A DNA stretch of 64,000 bases from Agromyces flavus (GCF_900104685.1 NZ_LT629755.1:1550001-1614000), one strand, 5' to 3'; shown: positions 45,443 to 54,113, numbered from the stretch's first letter. Notes: generated by a model from the letters alone, not told the origin. Numbers and translations: made by a program.

Positions 45443-46566
45443 CGGTTCCCTCCGTCCTGGTCGGCGAACATGGCGAGGTACCGGGCGTAGCGGTCTCGCT
45501 GGCGCTCGAGGTGCGAGTTGGGCTCGGCGTAGACGTGGTCGAACACGCTCATCGGCTCGGGGTCGGGGATGGCCGTGATGCCCGCGCGCAGGTCGGCGGC
45601 CGCGCGGTCGGCGGCGGCCTTGACGTCGGCGTCGACCGCGTCGATGTCGGCACCGGATGCCGCGATGAGCGCGTGCACGCGGGTGATCGGGTCGCGCTCG
45701 CGCCAGTGTGCGAGATCGTCGTCGGTGCGGTAGCGCTTCGGGTCGTCGGCGGTCGTGTGCGGGCCCATGCGGTACGTGACGGCCTCGATGAAGGCCGGAC
45801 CCTCGCCGCGTCGAGCACGCTCGAGCGCCCAGCGGGTGACCGCGAGGACGGCGAGCACGTCGTTGCCGTCGACTCGGATGCCGGGCATGCCGAAGCCGTC
45901 GGCGCGCCGCGCGAGCGGCTGGTGCGACTGCAGGCCGACCGGCTCGGAGATCGCCCATCCGTTGTTCTGGCAGAAGAACACGGTGGGGGCGGCGAAGCTC
46001 GCCGCGAACACGAGCGCCTCGTTGACGTCACCCTCGCTCGTCGCGCCATCGCCGAAGTACGCGATGGAGGCCGACTCCGAGCCCTCCCACTTGGCGCCCA
46101 TGGCCCAGCCCACCGCGTGCAGCGACTGCGCGCCGATGATGATGTTGGGAATCGCCATCCGCTTCTCGAAGGGGTCCCATCCGGATGCCGCGGCGCCGCG
46201 CCACACGCTGAGGAGCTCGTGCGGCTGCACCCCGCGCAGCCAGGCCACGGCGTGCTCGCGGTAGCTCGAGAACACGAAGTCGTCGTCGTGGAGCGCACGC
46301 GCCGAGCCGATCTGCGCGGCCTCCTGCCCCGCGAGCGGCGGCCACAGGGCGAGCTCGCCCTGACGCTGGAGCGCGGTGGCCTCGGCGTCGAGGCGGCGCA
46401 CCACGGCCATGTCGCGATGGAGGACGATCAGCGCGTCGGTGTCGATGTCGGCGACCCACCGGTCGAACTCGGGGTTCGCGTGCCGGGTGCCGGATTCATC
46501 GAGGAGCTGGACGAGGTCGCCGGGGCGGGTGAGCAACCCGGTCGCCTCTCGGTCGGAAGGGGTCAT
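45439..46566 (-). CDS. bkdA: Branched-chain 2-oxo acid dehydrogenase E1 alpha subunit
   Basis: The 375-residue E1-alpha has the TPP motif GDGATSEGDVNEALVFAASFAAPTVFFCQNN (in parts), preceded by SSYREHAVAWLRGV, and the YRMGPHTTADDPKRYR loop that fits branched-chain rather than pyruvate enzymes. GGAGG stands 6 nt before the ATG. A TACGCT box at 46638-46643 marks the operon promoter, divergent from an Lrp regulator. Confidence 0.94.
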   Translation of the reverse strand: MTPSDREATGLLTRPGDLVQLLDESGTRHANPEFDRWVADIDTDALIVLHRDMAVVRRLDAEATALQRQGELALWPPLAGQEAAQIGSARALHDDDFVFSSYREHAVAWLRGVQPHELLSVWRGAAASGWDPFEKRMAIPNIIIGAQSLHAVGWAMGAKWEGSESASIAYFGDGATSEGDVNEALVFAASFAAPTVFFCQNNGWAISEPVGLQSHQPLARRADGFGMPGIRVDGNDVLAVLAVTRWALERARRGEGPAFIEAVTYRMGPHTTADDPKRYRTDDDLAHWRERDPITRVHALIAASGADIDAVDADVKAAADRAAADLRAGITAIPDPEPMSVFDHVYAEPNSHLERQRDRYARYLAMFADQDGGNR

Positions 46567-46637
46567 GGTCGAACCTCCGTGTCGGCTCGGCCGCCTTCTG
46601 GGCAGCCTCGCACCCGGCGCCGATGCCGGATACGGGC

Positions 46638-46643
46638 AGCGTA
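46638..46643 (-). promoter_or_regulatory. Putative -10 box of bkdABC
   Basis: TACGCT on the minus strand, about 72 nt before the bkdA ATG. The TTGC-rich stretch up to 46700 between this and the Lrp promoter is where the regulator would bind. Confidence 0.4.
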
Positions 46644-46719
46644 CGACGATCTGGCAATCGGCTCAAGCAGACACGGACGGGTTGCGCAGATTGCATGGTG
46701 AGACCTCCGATCACCGTGC

Positions 46720-46725
46720 TAACGT
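46720..46725 (+). promoter_or_regulatory. Putative -10 box of the Lrp gene (leaderless)
   Basis: TAACGT, 8 nt before the ATG at 46734, no Shine-Dalgarno. Confidence 0.45.
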
Positions 46726-46733
46726 GTGGCGCA

Positions 46734-47192
46734 ATGAACGGCTACGACGCGGTCGACCGGGCGCTCCTGAAGGCGCTCGCCGATGATCCGCGCGCGACGG
46801 TCGTCGCCTTGGCCGACCGGCTGAAGCTGAGCCGCAACACCGTGCAGGCGCGGATGGCGCGCCTGGAGGCATCCGGCGCGTTCCTCTCGTTCGAGCGCAG
46901 CATCGATCCGTCGCCGCTCGGGTATCCGCTCGAGGCGTTTGTGTCGGTGCACGCCCGGCAGAAGGTCCTCGCCGAGGTGGTGCGCCGGATCGCCGAGATC
47001 CCCGAGGTGATCCAGGCCCACGGGCTCTCGGGGCAGGTCGACCTGCTGGTCCGGGTCGTGTGTCGCGATGCCCACGACCTATTCCGCATCGACGAGCAGA
47101 TCCTCGCGATCGACGGCGTCGAGCGCACCGAGACCTCGCTCGCGATGGGCGAGCTCATCCCCTACAGGCTGGCGCCGCTGCTCACGCGGTGA
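46734..47192 (+). CDS. bkdR: Lrp/AsnC family regulator, probably of the bkd operon
   Basis: A 152-residue feast/famine regulator: HTH DPRATVVALADRLKLSRNTVQARMARLEASG, then the RAM ligand domain with AFVSVHARQKVLAEVVRRIAEIPEV and GQVDLLVRVVCRDAHDL. It is divergent from bkdABC, as BkdR-type Lrp regulators are in other bacteria, and branched-chain amino acids are the expected effectors (inference). Confidence 0.9.
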   Translation: MNGYDAVDRALLKALADDPRATVVALADRLKLSRNTVQARMARLEASGAFLSFERSIDPSPLGYPLEAFVSVHARQKVLAEVVRRIAEIPEVIQAHGLSGQVDLLVRVVCRDAHDLFRIDEQILAIDGVERTETSLAMGELIPYRLAPLLTR

Positions 47193-47399
47193 GAGGGTTG
47201 CGCCATGCGCGTGGCCGTGCTCCCGGGAGCGCGGAAGGTCTCGTGGACGCGACCCTCGCGAGGCTCGACCGCAGCGCCTGAAGCGCTGAAGCGCGCCTCT
47301 GGCACCGGGCGAGCCGGATGCAGCGGAGCGCCCGGAACATCAAGGAACTCCTCGAGTCCGAGGTCGCCCCGCCGTCGCCCGACTGACGTGGGTTCGAGG

Positions 47400-47473
47400 T
47401 GCAAAGGAACATCTGCAAACATCGATTTGCAAACATTCCCTTGCAAAGTCTCCTTTGCAGCGCTATCTTTGCA
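47400..47473 (+). promoter_or_regulatory. TGCAAA operator array with 14-bp spacing
   Basis: TGCAAA starts at 47400, 47414, 47428 and 47442, exactly 14 bp apart; the inverted form TTTGCA starts at 47454 and 47468, again 14 bp apart. The promoter TTGCAA (47441-47446), 17 bp, TATCTT (47464-47469) is built into the array, and TATCTT ends 6 nt before the ATG of the next gene. Confidence 0.8.
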
Positions 47474-47475
47474 AC

Positions 47476-48135
47476 ATGGAGACCGAGACGAACGACCCCG
47501 CAGCCTGGCCCAGCAGCACGCGGCACCCCGGCATCGACCACGTGCTCCCGTCCGAGAGCCTGAAGGCGCTCGCCCACCCGCTTCGCGTGCAGATCTACGA
47601 CGAGCTCTCCACGTACGGCCCCTTCACCGCGAGCATGCTCGCCGAGCGCCTGGGCGAGACCAGCGGGGCGACCAGCTATCACCTGCGGCAGCTCGAGCGC
47701 GCAGGTCTGGTGCAGGAGGACACGACGCGCGGGAAGGGCCGCGAGCGCTGGTGGGAGCGCCGACCCGGGTCGATCGCGATCCCGGACGCCCGAACTCTCC
47801 CGCCCGGCAGCGCCGAGCGCCTCGCCGTCAAGCTCGTCGAGGACGAGTGGTACCGCTCCCGCGAGCAGAACTTCCGCGAGTTCCTGGCCGAGGGCGAGGG
47901 CGTGTTCGGGCCGGACTGGCTCGACATCGCCACATCCGACACGATCACCCTGCGGCTCACGCCCGATCAACTGCACGGGCTCGTCACCGACATCGACGTC
48001 GTGCTGCAGAAGTACATCCGCGCGTACAAGCGCACGCCGACGCCCGGGTCGCGCCCCGTGCAGGTCCACATCAACGCGTTCCCGCTCGTGCGCGGCGAAG
48101 CGACCGACGCCACCGCACCGAAGGAGGCCCCATGA
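47476..48135 (+). CDS. ArsR-type winged-helix transcriptional regulator
   Basis: A 219-residue regulator with an N-terminal winged helix: LPSESLKALAHPLRVQIYDELSTYGPFTASMLAERLGETSGATSYHLRQLERAGLVQE (in parts), ArsR/HTH_20-like, without a cysteine metal site. The C-terminal 120 residues are unfamiliar, containing VEDEWYRSREQNFREFLAEG and a helical LTPDQLHGLVTDIDVVLQKYIRAY stretch that may bind a ligand or mediate oligomers. The ATG at 47476 is leaderless behind the TGCAAA array, so autoregulation is likely. Confidence 0.88.
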   Translation: METETNDPAAWPSSTRHPGIDHVLPSESLKALAHPLRVQIYDELSTYGPFTASMLAERLGETSGATSYHLRQLERAGLVQEDTTRGKGRERWWERRPGSIAIPDARTLPPGSAERLAVKLVEDEWYRSREQNFREFLAEGEGVFGPDWLDIATSDTITLRLTPDQLHGLVTDIDVVLQKYIRAYKRTPTPGSRPVQVHINAFPLVRGEATDATAPKEAP

Positions 48136-48344
48136 ACACCGCGACACTCTCCCCCGGGTCCGGCCTCGTCGCCGGCTGGGCCGTCCGCACCGGCCTCGAC
48201 CTCGCCGGCTGGGGTCTGCGCCGCGCGACGCGGCGCACCGACCGCGAACTCCAGCTCTCGCGCCTCGAGGCGCGCGCCACCGCCGAGGCCGCCCTGGCCG
48301 CACGCGACGAGCTCATCCGACGCGCGGGCTACCTCCCGCTCTGA
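48132..48344 (+). CDS. Small hypothetical protein in regulator operon
   Basis: A 70-residue protein whose ATG overlaps the regulator stop (ATGA), with AAGGAGG 5 nt upstream inside the regulator's last codons. It has an N-terminal weakly hydrophobic helix (LVAGWAVRTGLDLAGWGLRRA) and a charged amphipathic helix (ELQLSRLEARATAEAALAARDELI). I do not recognise a family. The strong coupling suggests it works with the regulator, perhaps at the membrane. Confidence 0.7.
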   Translation: MNTATLSPGSGLVAGWAVRTGLDLAGWGLRRATRRTDRELQLSRLEARATAEAALAARDELIRRAGYLPL

Positions 48345-48360
48345 GCCGCCCGCCGAAGAC

Positions 48361-48401
48361 GACGGATGCCCCGCCCGAACACGTCGGGCGGGGCATCCGT
48401 C
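48361..48401. terminator. Bidirectional terminator hairpin between regulator operon and pnp
   Basis: An 18-bp perfect stem starting GACGGATGCCCCGCCCGA with a 5-nt loop ACACG lies between the convergent genes. The stem carries the inverted GGATGCC/GGCATCC pair seen at other gene ends in this window. Confidence 0.8.
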
Positions 48402-48420
48402 TGCCGGGGAGGACCGGGGC

Positions 48421-50703
48421 TCAGACCTCGGCGCCCTCGGCCGGCGCATCGGCGTGCTCGCCGGTCGCCGTGCGGCCGTTCGTGTCGGCGTCCTCGGCGA
48501 TGACCGGGGCGAGCGACAGCTTGCCGCGGTCGTCGATCTTGGTGATCTCGACGAGCAGCTTCTGCCCGACGCCCAGGACGTCCTCGACGTTCTCGACGCG
48601 CTTGCCGCCGGCGAGCTTGCGCACCTCGGAGATGTGCAGCAGGCCGTCCTTGCCGGGAAGCAGCGAGATGAACGCGCCGAACGCGGCGATCTTCACGACC
48701 GTGCCGAGGAACTGCTCGCCGACCTCGGGGTTGGTCGGGTTGGCGATCGCGTTCACCGCGGCGCGGGCCGCCTCGGCCGAGGGGCCGTCAGTCGCGCCGA
48801 TGTAGACGGTGCCGTCCTCTTCGATCGAGATCTCGGCGCCGGTCTCGTCCTGGATGCCGTTGATCGTCTTGCCCTTGGGCCCGATGAGCTCGCCGATCTT
48901 GTCGACCGGGATCTGCACGCTGATGACGCGAGGCGCGGTGGGCGCCATCTCGTCGGGGCCGTCGATGGCGGCGTTCAGCACCTGCAGGATGGTGCTGCGC
49001 GCCTCCTTGGCCTGGGTGAGCGCGCCCGCGAGCACGGAGGCGGGGATGCCGTCGAGCTTCGTGTCGAGCTGGATCGCGGTGACGAACTCGGACGTGCCGG
49101 CGACCTTGAAGTCCATGTCGCCGAGCGCGTCCTCGGCACCGAGGATGTCGGTGAGCGCCGCGTAGCGGGTCTCGCCGTCCTTCGTGTCGGAGATGAGGCC
49201 CATCGCGATGCCCGCGACCGGCGCCTTGAGCGGCACGCCCGCGTTCAGCAGCGACAGCGTGGACGCGCAGACCGAGCCCATCGAGGTCGAGCCGTTCGAG
49301 CCGAGCGCCTCGGACACCTGGCGGATGGCGTACGGGAATTCCTCGCGGCTCGGCAGCACCGGCACGAGGGCGCGCTCGGCGAGCGCGCCGTGGCCGATCT
49401 CGCGACGCTTCGGCGAACCCACACGACCTGTCTCACCCGTCGAGTACGGCGGGAAGTTGTAGTTGTGCATGTAGCGCTTCTTCGTCTCGGGTGAGAGCGA
49501 GTCGATCTGCTGCTCCATCTTGAGCATGTTCAGCGTGGTGACGCCGAGGATCTGCGTCTCGCCGCGCTGGAAGATCGCCGAGCCGTGGACGCGCGGGATG
49601 ACCTGCACCTCGGCGTCGAGCGGGCGGATGTCGGCGAGGCCGCGGCCGTCGATGCGGACGCCCTCGTCGAGCACGCGCGAGCGGACGACGAGCTTCGTGA
49701 CCGACTTGAAGGCGGCCGAGACCTCGCCGAGCGCCGACTCGGGCAGCTCGCCCGACTCGACCTTGGCGGCGACAGCCTCCTTGACGCGCGCCTTGAGCGC
49801 GTCGTCGGCGTCCTGGCGCTCGCCCTTGGCGGCGATCTGGTAGATGCCCTTGAGCTCGTCGTAGGCGAGCTCCGCGACGACGTCGTACGTCGACTGCTGG
49901 TACGGCGGGAACGTCGGGTACTCGGCGATTTCCTTCGCGGCGGTCGCGGCGACCTTCTGCTGCGCCTCGACCAGCTGCTTGATGAACGGCTTCGCGGCCT
50001 CGAGGCCCGCAGCGACGACCTCCTCGGTCGGCTTGACGGCGCCGCCCTGGATGAGGTTCCAGGCGCCGTCGGTGGCCTCGGCCTCGACCATCATGATCGC
50101 GACATCCTGCGAGCCGTCGGCCTCGGTCACGACGCGGCCCGCGACGACCATGTCGAACACGGCCTCCTCGAGCTGCGAGTACTTGGGGAACGCGACCCAC
50201 TGGCCGTCGATGAGCGCCACGCGCACGCCAGCGACGGGGCCCGAGAACGGCAGGCCCGAGAGCTGCGTCGAGAGCGACGCCGCGTTGATCGCGAGCACGT
50301 CGTACAGCTCGTCGGGCTCGATCGCGAGCACGGTCACGACGACCTGCACCTCGTTGCGGAGGCCCTCGACGAACGAGGGGCGCAGCGGACGGTCGATGAG
50401 GCGGCAGGTGAGGATCGCCTCGGTCGACGGGCGGCCCTCGCGGCGGAAGAACGAGCCGGGGATGCGGCCCGCGGCGTACATGCGCTCCTCGACGTCGATC
50501 GTGAGCGGGAAGAAGTCGAAGTGCTCCTTCGGCTGCTTCGAGACCGAGGTCGCCGACAGCAGCATGGTCTCCTCGTCGATGTACGCGACCGCGGAACCCT
50601 GCGCCTGCTGGGCGAGGCGGCCCGTCTCGAATCGGATGGTACGGGTGCCGAAGCGACCGTTGTCGATGACGGTCTCGGCGAACGTGATCTCAGGACCTTC
50701 CAA
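48421..50703 (-). CDS. pnp: Polyribonucleotide nucleotidyltransferase
   Basis: PNPase degrades RNA 3'-5' by phosphorolysis and adds heteropolymeric tails in actinobacteria; here it may also act as GPSI. The 760-residue protein has two RNase PH-like cores ([43 protein letters not shown] and [29 protein letters not shown], quoted in parts), a KH domain ([23 protein letters not shown]) and an S1 domain ([26 protein letters not shown]). The TTG at 50703 matches the family's start and has AAAGGAG 8-10 nt upstream; an upstream GTG-like frame lacks support. Confidence 0.96.
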   Translation of the reverse strand: MEGPEITFAETVIDNGRFGTRTIRFETGRLAQQAQGSAVAYIDEETMLLSATSVSKQPKEHFDFFPLTIDVEERMYAAGRIPGSFFRREGRPSTEAILTCRLIDRPLRPSFVEGLRNEVQVVVTVLAIEPDELYDVLAINAASLSTQLSGLPFSGPVAGVRVALIDGQWVAFPKYSQLEEAVFDMVVAGRVVTEADGSQDVAIMMVEAEATDGAWNLIQGGAVKPTEEVVAAGLEAAKPFIKQLVEAQQKVAATAAKEIAEYPTFPPYQQSTYDVVAELAYDELKGIYQIAAKGERQDADDALKARVKEAVAAKVESGELPESALGEVSAAFKSVTKLVVRSRVLDEGVRIDGRGLADIRPLDAEVQVIPRVHGSAIFQRGETQILGVTTLNMLKMEQQIDSLSPETKKRYMHNYNFPPYSTGETGRVGSPKRREIGHGALAERALVPVLPSREEFPYAIRQVSEALGSNGSTSMGSVCASTLSLLNAGVPLKAPVAGIAMGLISDTKDGETRYAALTDILGAEDALGDMDFKVAGTSEFVTAIQLDTKLDGIPASVLAGALTQAKEARSTILQVLNAAIDGPDEMAPTAPRVISVQIPVDKIGELIGPKGKTINGIQDETGAEISIEEDGTVYIGATDGPSAEAARAAVNAIANPTNPEVGEQFLGTVVKIAAFGAFISLLPGKDGLLHISEVRKLAGGKRVENVEDVLGVGQKLLVEITKIDDRGKLSLAPVIAEDADTNGRTATGEHADAPAEGAEV

Positions 50704-50754
50704 GAGGTCTGTCTCCTTTGTTTCATGCGCACCCGTCGTTCGGGCGCGGTTGAT

Positions 50755-50900
50755 CAAGGAGCAGGGAACAGGCAGATCTCAGCGCAATCGGGTGACCCGC
50801 CAGCGCTGGCCACCAGTAGAAGTCCACCAAGCTCGCGCTTGGTAAGCCACCACAGGGGACCAGCTTCCTGCCGGCCTGCTCCGTGCGCGCCCGTCGTCGG
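50755..50900 (-). ncRNA. Actino-pnp-type structured leader of pnp
   Basis: The leader of about 240 nt (from the TAGGCT box at 50950-50955 to the TTG at 50703) is rich in stems: ACCAAGC/GCTTGGT at 50826-50843 closing a GCGA (GNRA) loop, the palindrome CCAGCGCTGG, and GCGCCCG-acga-CGGGCGC nearby. The location and stems fit the Actino-pnp RNA motif described upstream of actinobacterial exoribonuclease genes. Boundaries are estimates; the motif assignment needs a covariance-model match. Confidence 0.65.
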
Positions 50901-50949
50901 GCGCGAGCTCATGTTGATTTGAGCGGATGCCGCGCGGGCATCCTCGACG

Positions 50950-50955
50950 AGCCTA
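50950..50955 (-). promoter_or_regulatory. Putative -10 box of pnp
   Basis: TAGGCT on the minus strand about 247 nt before the pnp start. A GGATGCC/GGCATCC inverted pair (50925-50942) lies just downstream, at the expected RNA 5' end. Confidence 0.45.
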
Positions 50956-51078
50956 TCAGCCTCGGCGTGTCGCGACCTAGCGAGGGGCGCCACCCCCTCG
51001 CGGGATGTACCGATCAGGAGTTACATGGCACACGGACGCATCGTCCGGTGCGTCCCGATTCGTTCGAGGAGGAACGCC

Positions 51079-51285
51079 ATGTCATCGGTCGCACGCGTCA
51101 CCACCATCACGGCCTATTCCGAGACCAGCTTCGAGGACGCGATCTCGGTCGGCGTCGCACGCGCCGCGTCGACGCTGCGAGGGGTCAAGGGCGCCTGGGT
51201 GAAGGAGCAGAAGGTCAAGGTCGACGGCGACCGCATCGTCGAGTGGTCGGTCACGCTCGAGGTCACGTTCGTGCTCGAGGGCTGA
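51079..51285 (+). CDS. Dodecin family protein
   Basis: A 68-residue dodecin: VARVTTITAYSETSFEDAISVGVARAASTLRGVKGAWVKEQKVKVDGDRIVEWSVTLEVTFVLE read in parts shows the full one-helix, three-strand fold, with the flavin-stacking W59-type tryptophan region (GAWVKEQ). Dodecins store or buffer flavin and CoA as dodecamers. GAGGAGG precedes the ATG at 51079. Confidence 0.93.
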   Translation: MSSVARVTTITAYSETSFEDAISVGVARAASTLRGVKGAWVKEQKVKVDGDRIVEWSVTLEVTFVLEG

Positions 51286-51368
51286 GGCGCCGAGTCGGTC
51301 GAAAGGATGGGGCCGAGCGAGAGGTGAGTCCTCTTGCCCGGCCCGTCCGTACCGGCGTCAGCGCGCGG

Positions 51369-51854
51369 TCACGAGCTGAACGTGCCCCTGATCGCCAGGA
51401 ATGCGCCGCTGTCGAGGTCCTCGATCGTCACGTTGGTGTAGACGACCGAGAAGAGGGTCGCGTCCTGCCCGTTCGGGCAGTCGAGCGCCTGGTCCGCCGG
51501 AGTCGGCGAGATCGTCACGGAGCCCACGATGTTGCCGTTCTGGCCGGCGGTGAACTCACCGCTCCCGGAGACGCGCGAGTCGATCGTCGTCTTCTTCGGA
51601 TCCGATGGAACGTTGTTGCCGCCGTTGACGCACGAGTAGGTGGCACTGAGGTCGGCACTCGCGACGACGGTCTCGACGGCGCCGGACTCTAGGCCGGCCT
51701 CCTTGAAGTCGACGACGAGGTCGACGCCGCTCAGGTGGGCGGACGTCGCGTTCTTGATGAAGTGCGGGCTGCCCGCCAGCGCCGGTCCAGCGGCACCGGC
51801 GAATACGAGCGCAGCGGTCGCCGCGAGCGCGGCGAGGGTTCGACGAATGGACAT
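51369..51854 (-). CDS. Secreted hypothetical protein
   Basis: A 161-residue exported protein with a signal peptide (RRTLAALAATAALVFAGAAGPALA, cleavage near residue 28) followed by a predicted beta-rich domain with two cysteines (YSCVNGGNN and ALDCPNGQD) that may form a disulfide. I do not recognise the family. AAGGA lies 5 nt before the ATG and a TAGCGT box lies about 128 nt upstream (51982-51987). Confidence 0.82.
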   Translation of the reverse strand: MSIRRTLAALAATAALVFAGAAGPALAGSPHFIKNATSAHLSGVDLVVDFKEAGLESGAVETVVASADLSATYSCVNGGNNVPSDPKKTTIDSRVSGSGEFTAGQNGNIVGSVTISPTPADQALDCPNGQDATLFSVVYTNVTIEDLDSGAFLAIRGTFSS

Positions 51855-52188
51855 GGTGGTCCTTCTTCCGGGTTGCGATTTCGGGTTGCAGCGGAGTGCA
51901 GTCGAGATCACGCGCGTCCGTTGTCCCCTCCCGAACGGGGTCGCGCGGGCGTGCGCGGCCGGGGCCACGCTCCCGCCGCAGACGCTACTCCGATCATCCG
52001 CCCGCCGTACCCCCAAAATGAGGGATCCTCATTCATGTGCCGCTGGCACGTTCCAACCGGCGTGACGTGGCGGCCGACGCCGCCCGCGCGGCCGGCCGGC
52101 CGGCATGTGAGCCGATCCAACAGGGATGAACGAGCGGATGCCGCGGCGAATCGTTCGCCGCGGCATCCGCTCGCCTGGTGCTGGGGTG
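51855..52188. other. 334-bp intergenic region
   Basis: Holds the leader and a putative TAGCGT -10 box (51982-51987, minus) of the secreted protein, a near-perfect 15-bp palindrome ATGAGGGATCCTCAT (52018-52032) in its upstream region, a GGCCGGCC-rich stretch near 52090-52105 and the terminator at 52131-52173. No coding sequence is evident. Confidence 0.6.
52131..52173. terminator. 20-bp-stem terminator after the FMN reductase gene
   Basis: A perfect stem of 20 bp (CGAGCGGATGCCGCGGCGAA and its complement) with a 3-nt loop TCG lies 15 nt past the reductase stop. The stem is made of inverted GGATGCCGC words. Confidence 0.8.
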
Positions 52189-52818
52189 CTACTCCCCCGC
52201 GAGCCCGCCGAGGAGGTGTCCCATGGGCCGGTCGAGCGCGAACGGGTCGCTGACGCGCTGGCTCCGGTCGGTGCGCTCGACGAGTCCGGCGAACTCGCTC
52301 GCCCCGCGGAAGATGCGGTCGGGAAGCGAACGCACGCCGTCGCCGCCGTCGCCCCAGTCGCCCGTCGCCGCGAAGACCCCGGTCGGCACGGGGATGGCGT
52401 GCAGGTACGTGAACAGCGGCCGGATCGCGTAGTCGATCGCGAGCGAGTGGCGAGGCGTGCCACCGGTGGCGCCGATCAGCACCGGCAGGTCGGTGAGCGA
52501 CTGCGGGTCGATCACGTCGATGAACGACTTGAACAGCCCGGCGTAGCTCGTGGTGAAGATCGGCGTGACCGCGATGAGGCCGTCGGCCGACGCGACCGAC
52601 TCCAGTGCCGCCTCGAGCTTGGGCGGGGCGAAGCCGAGCAGCAGGTGGTTGGTGATGTCGTGCGCGAGGTCCCGCAGCTCGACGACCTCGACCTCGACTT
52701 CGACGCCGCGTTCCCGGAGCAGCCCGACGGCATCGGTCGCGAGGCGGTCGGCGAGCTGGCGGGTCGAGCTCGGGGTCGACAGGCCCGACGAGACGACGAC
52801 GATCTTCTTCGCGGTCAT
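52189..52818 (-). CDS. NADPH-dependent FMN reductase
   Basis: A 209-residue flavodoxin-fold reductase (NAD(P)H:FMN, CE1759 group): VVVSSGLSTPSSTRQLADRL phosphate loop, LIAVTPIFTTSYAGLFKSFID, and VLIGATGGTPRHSLAIDYAIRPLFTYL. It would supply reduced FMN to the luciferase-like monooxygenase encoded just upstream, whose stop its ATG overlaps (ATGA). Confidence 0.92.
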   Translation of the reverse strand: MTAKKIVVVSSGLSTPSSTRQLADRLATDAVGLLRERGVEVEVEVVELRDLAHDITNHLLLGFAPPKLEAALESVASADGLIAVTPIFTTSYAGLFKSFIDVIDPQSLTDLPVLIGATGGTPRHSLAIDYAIRPLFTYLHAIPVPTGVFAATGDWGDGGDGVRSLPDRIFRGASEFAGLVERTDRSQRVSDPFALDRPMGHLLGGLAGE

Positions 52819-54041
52819 CGCGCACCCGCCGTCCGGGTCGCGGCCGGGCCGAAGGACGAGCCGGTCGTTGCGGGGGCCGCCTCGACGGGAGCGTCCTGGT
52901 AGGGCGAGCCGATGGTGAGGTTGTCGCCGCGGTTCGGGTTCGGCGTCGCCTGGCGCGGCGCCGCGTCACCGTACTTCGCCTTCACGAGCGAAGCGTGCGT
53001 GGGGGCGTCGGGCACGTCCGCCGGGCGGTCCTTCGCGAACTCGCGTCGCAGCACGGGCACGACCTCCTCGCCGAGCAGGTCGAGCTGCTCCAGCACGGTC
53101 TTCAGCGGCAGGCCGGCGTGGTCCATCAGCCAGAGCTGGCGCTGGTAGTCGCCGACGTAGTCGCGGAACCCGAGCGTGCGGTCGATGACCTCCTGCGGGC
53201 TGCCGACGGTGAGCGGCGTCTGCTGCGTGAAGTCCTCCATGCTCGGACCGTGGCCGTACACGGGCGCGTTGTCGAAGTACGGGCGGAACTCGTTCACCGC
53301 GTCCTGCGAGTTCTTGCGCATGAAGACCTGACCACCGAGGCCGACGATCGCCTGCGCCGCGGTGCCGTGCCCGTGGTGCTCGAAGCGCTGGCGGTACAGC
53401 GCGATCATGCGAGCCGTGTGCGAAGCGGGCCAGAAGATGTGGTTGGCGAAAAAGCCGTCGCCGTACATGGCCGCCTGCTCGGCGATCTCGGGCGTGCGGA
53501 TGGAGCCGTGCCACACGAAGGGCGGCACGCCGTCGAGCGGCCGCGGAGTCGAGGTGAAGCCCTGCAGCGGAGTGCGGAACTTGCCCTCCCAGTCCACGAC
53601 GTCCTCGCGCCAGAGTCGGTGCAGCAGCTCGTACGACTCGATGGTGATCGGGAGGCCCTGTCGGATGTCCTTGCCGAACCAGGGGTAGACCGGGCCGGTG
53701 TTGCCGCGGCCGAGCATGAGGTCGGCGCGGCCGCCCGACACGTGCTGGAGCATGGCGTAGTCCTCGGCGATCTTCACCGGGTCGTTCGTGGTGATGAGCG
53801 TCGTGGCGGTCGAGAGCTGCAGCGTCGAGGTCTGGCCCGCGATGTAGGCCAACGTGGTGGTGGGCGACGACGACCAGAACGGCGGGTTGTGGTGCTCGCC
53901 GAGCGCGAAGACATCGAGTCCGACCTCCTCGGCGTGCTTGGCGATGGTCAGCGTCGCCTGGATCCGCTGGGCCTCGCTGGGCGTCCGGCCGGTCGTCGGG
54001 TCCTGCGTGATGTCGCTGACGGTGAAGATTCCGAACTGCAT
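52815..54041 (-). CDS. LLM class flavin-dependent oxidoreductase
   Basis: A 408-residue luciferase-like monooxygenase of the CE1758 group: MQFGIFTVSDIT, LGEHHNPPFWSSSPTTTLAYIAG, SGGRADLMLGRGNTGPVYPWFG and WHGSIRTPEIAEQAAMYGDGFFANH (in parts). Paired with the FMN reductase as a two-component oxygenase of unknown substrate. A 40-residue disordered tail follows the barrel. GGAGG lies 6 nt before the ATG. Confidence 0.92.
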   Translation of the reverse strand: MQFGIFTVSDITQDPTTGRTPSEAQRIQATLTIAKHAEEVGLDVFALGEHHNPPFWSSSPTTTLAYIAGQTSTLQLSTATTLITTNDPVKIAEDYAMLQHVSGGRADLMLGRGNTGPVYPWFGKDIRQGLPITIESYELLHRLWREDVVDWEGKFRTPLQGFTSTPRPLDGVPPFVWHGSIRTPEIAEQAAMYGDGFFANHIFWPASHTARMIALYRQRFEHHGHGTAAQAIVGLGGQVFMRKNSQDAVNEFRPYFDNAPVYGHGPSMEDFTQQTPLTVGSPQEVIDRTLGFRDYVGDYQRQLWLMDHAGLPLKTVLEQLDLLGEEVVPVLRREFAKDRPADVPDAPTHASLVKAKYGDAAPRQATPNPNRGDNLTIGSPYQDAPVEAAPATTGSSFGPAATRTAGAR

Positions 54042-54076
54042 GTCGCCCTCCTGGGCTCCTCGTCTCACTTCATGCG

Positions 54077-54087
54077 TTTGCATGCAA
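54077..54087. promoter_or_regulatory. TTGCATGCAA palindrome before the LLM/FMN reductase operon
   Basis: A 10-bp perfect palindrome TTGCATGCAA (54078-54087) lies 36 nt before the ATG, within the likely promoter. It joins a TTTGCA and a TGCAA half-site like those of the 47.4-kb array and looks like a MarR- or ArsR-type operator. Confidence 0.45.
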
Positions 54088-54113
54088 TTGGTCGAACGGA
54101 TGACCCCCCTGAA

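Noticed and set aside
47205..47386. Small frames after the Lrp gene, one encoding MQRSARNIKELLESEVAPPSPD-like sequence at 47318-47386
   Set aside because: The 22-residue frame has a faint likeness to the start of DUF2277 proteins (RNIK...) but is too short to support a gene or a relic, and there is no ribosome binding site.
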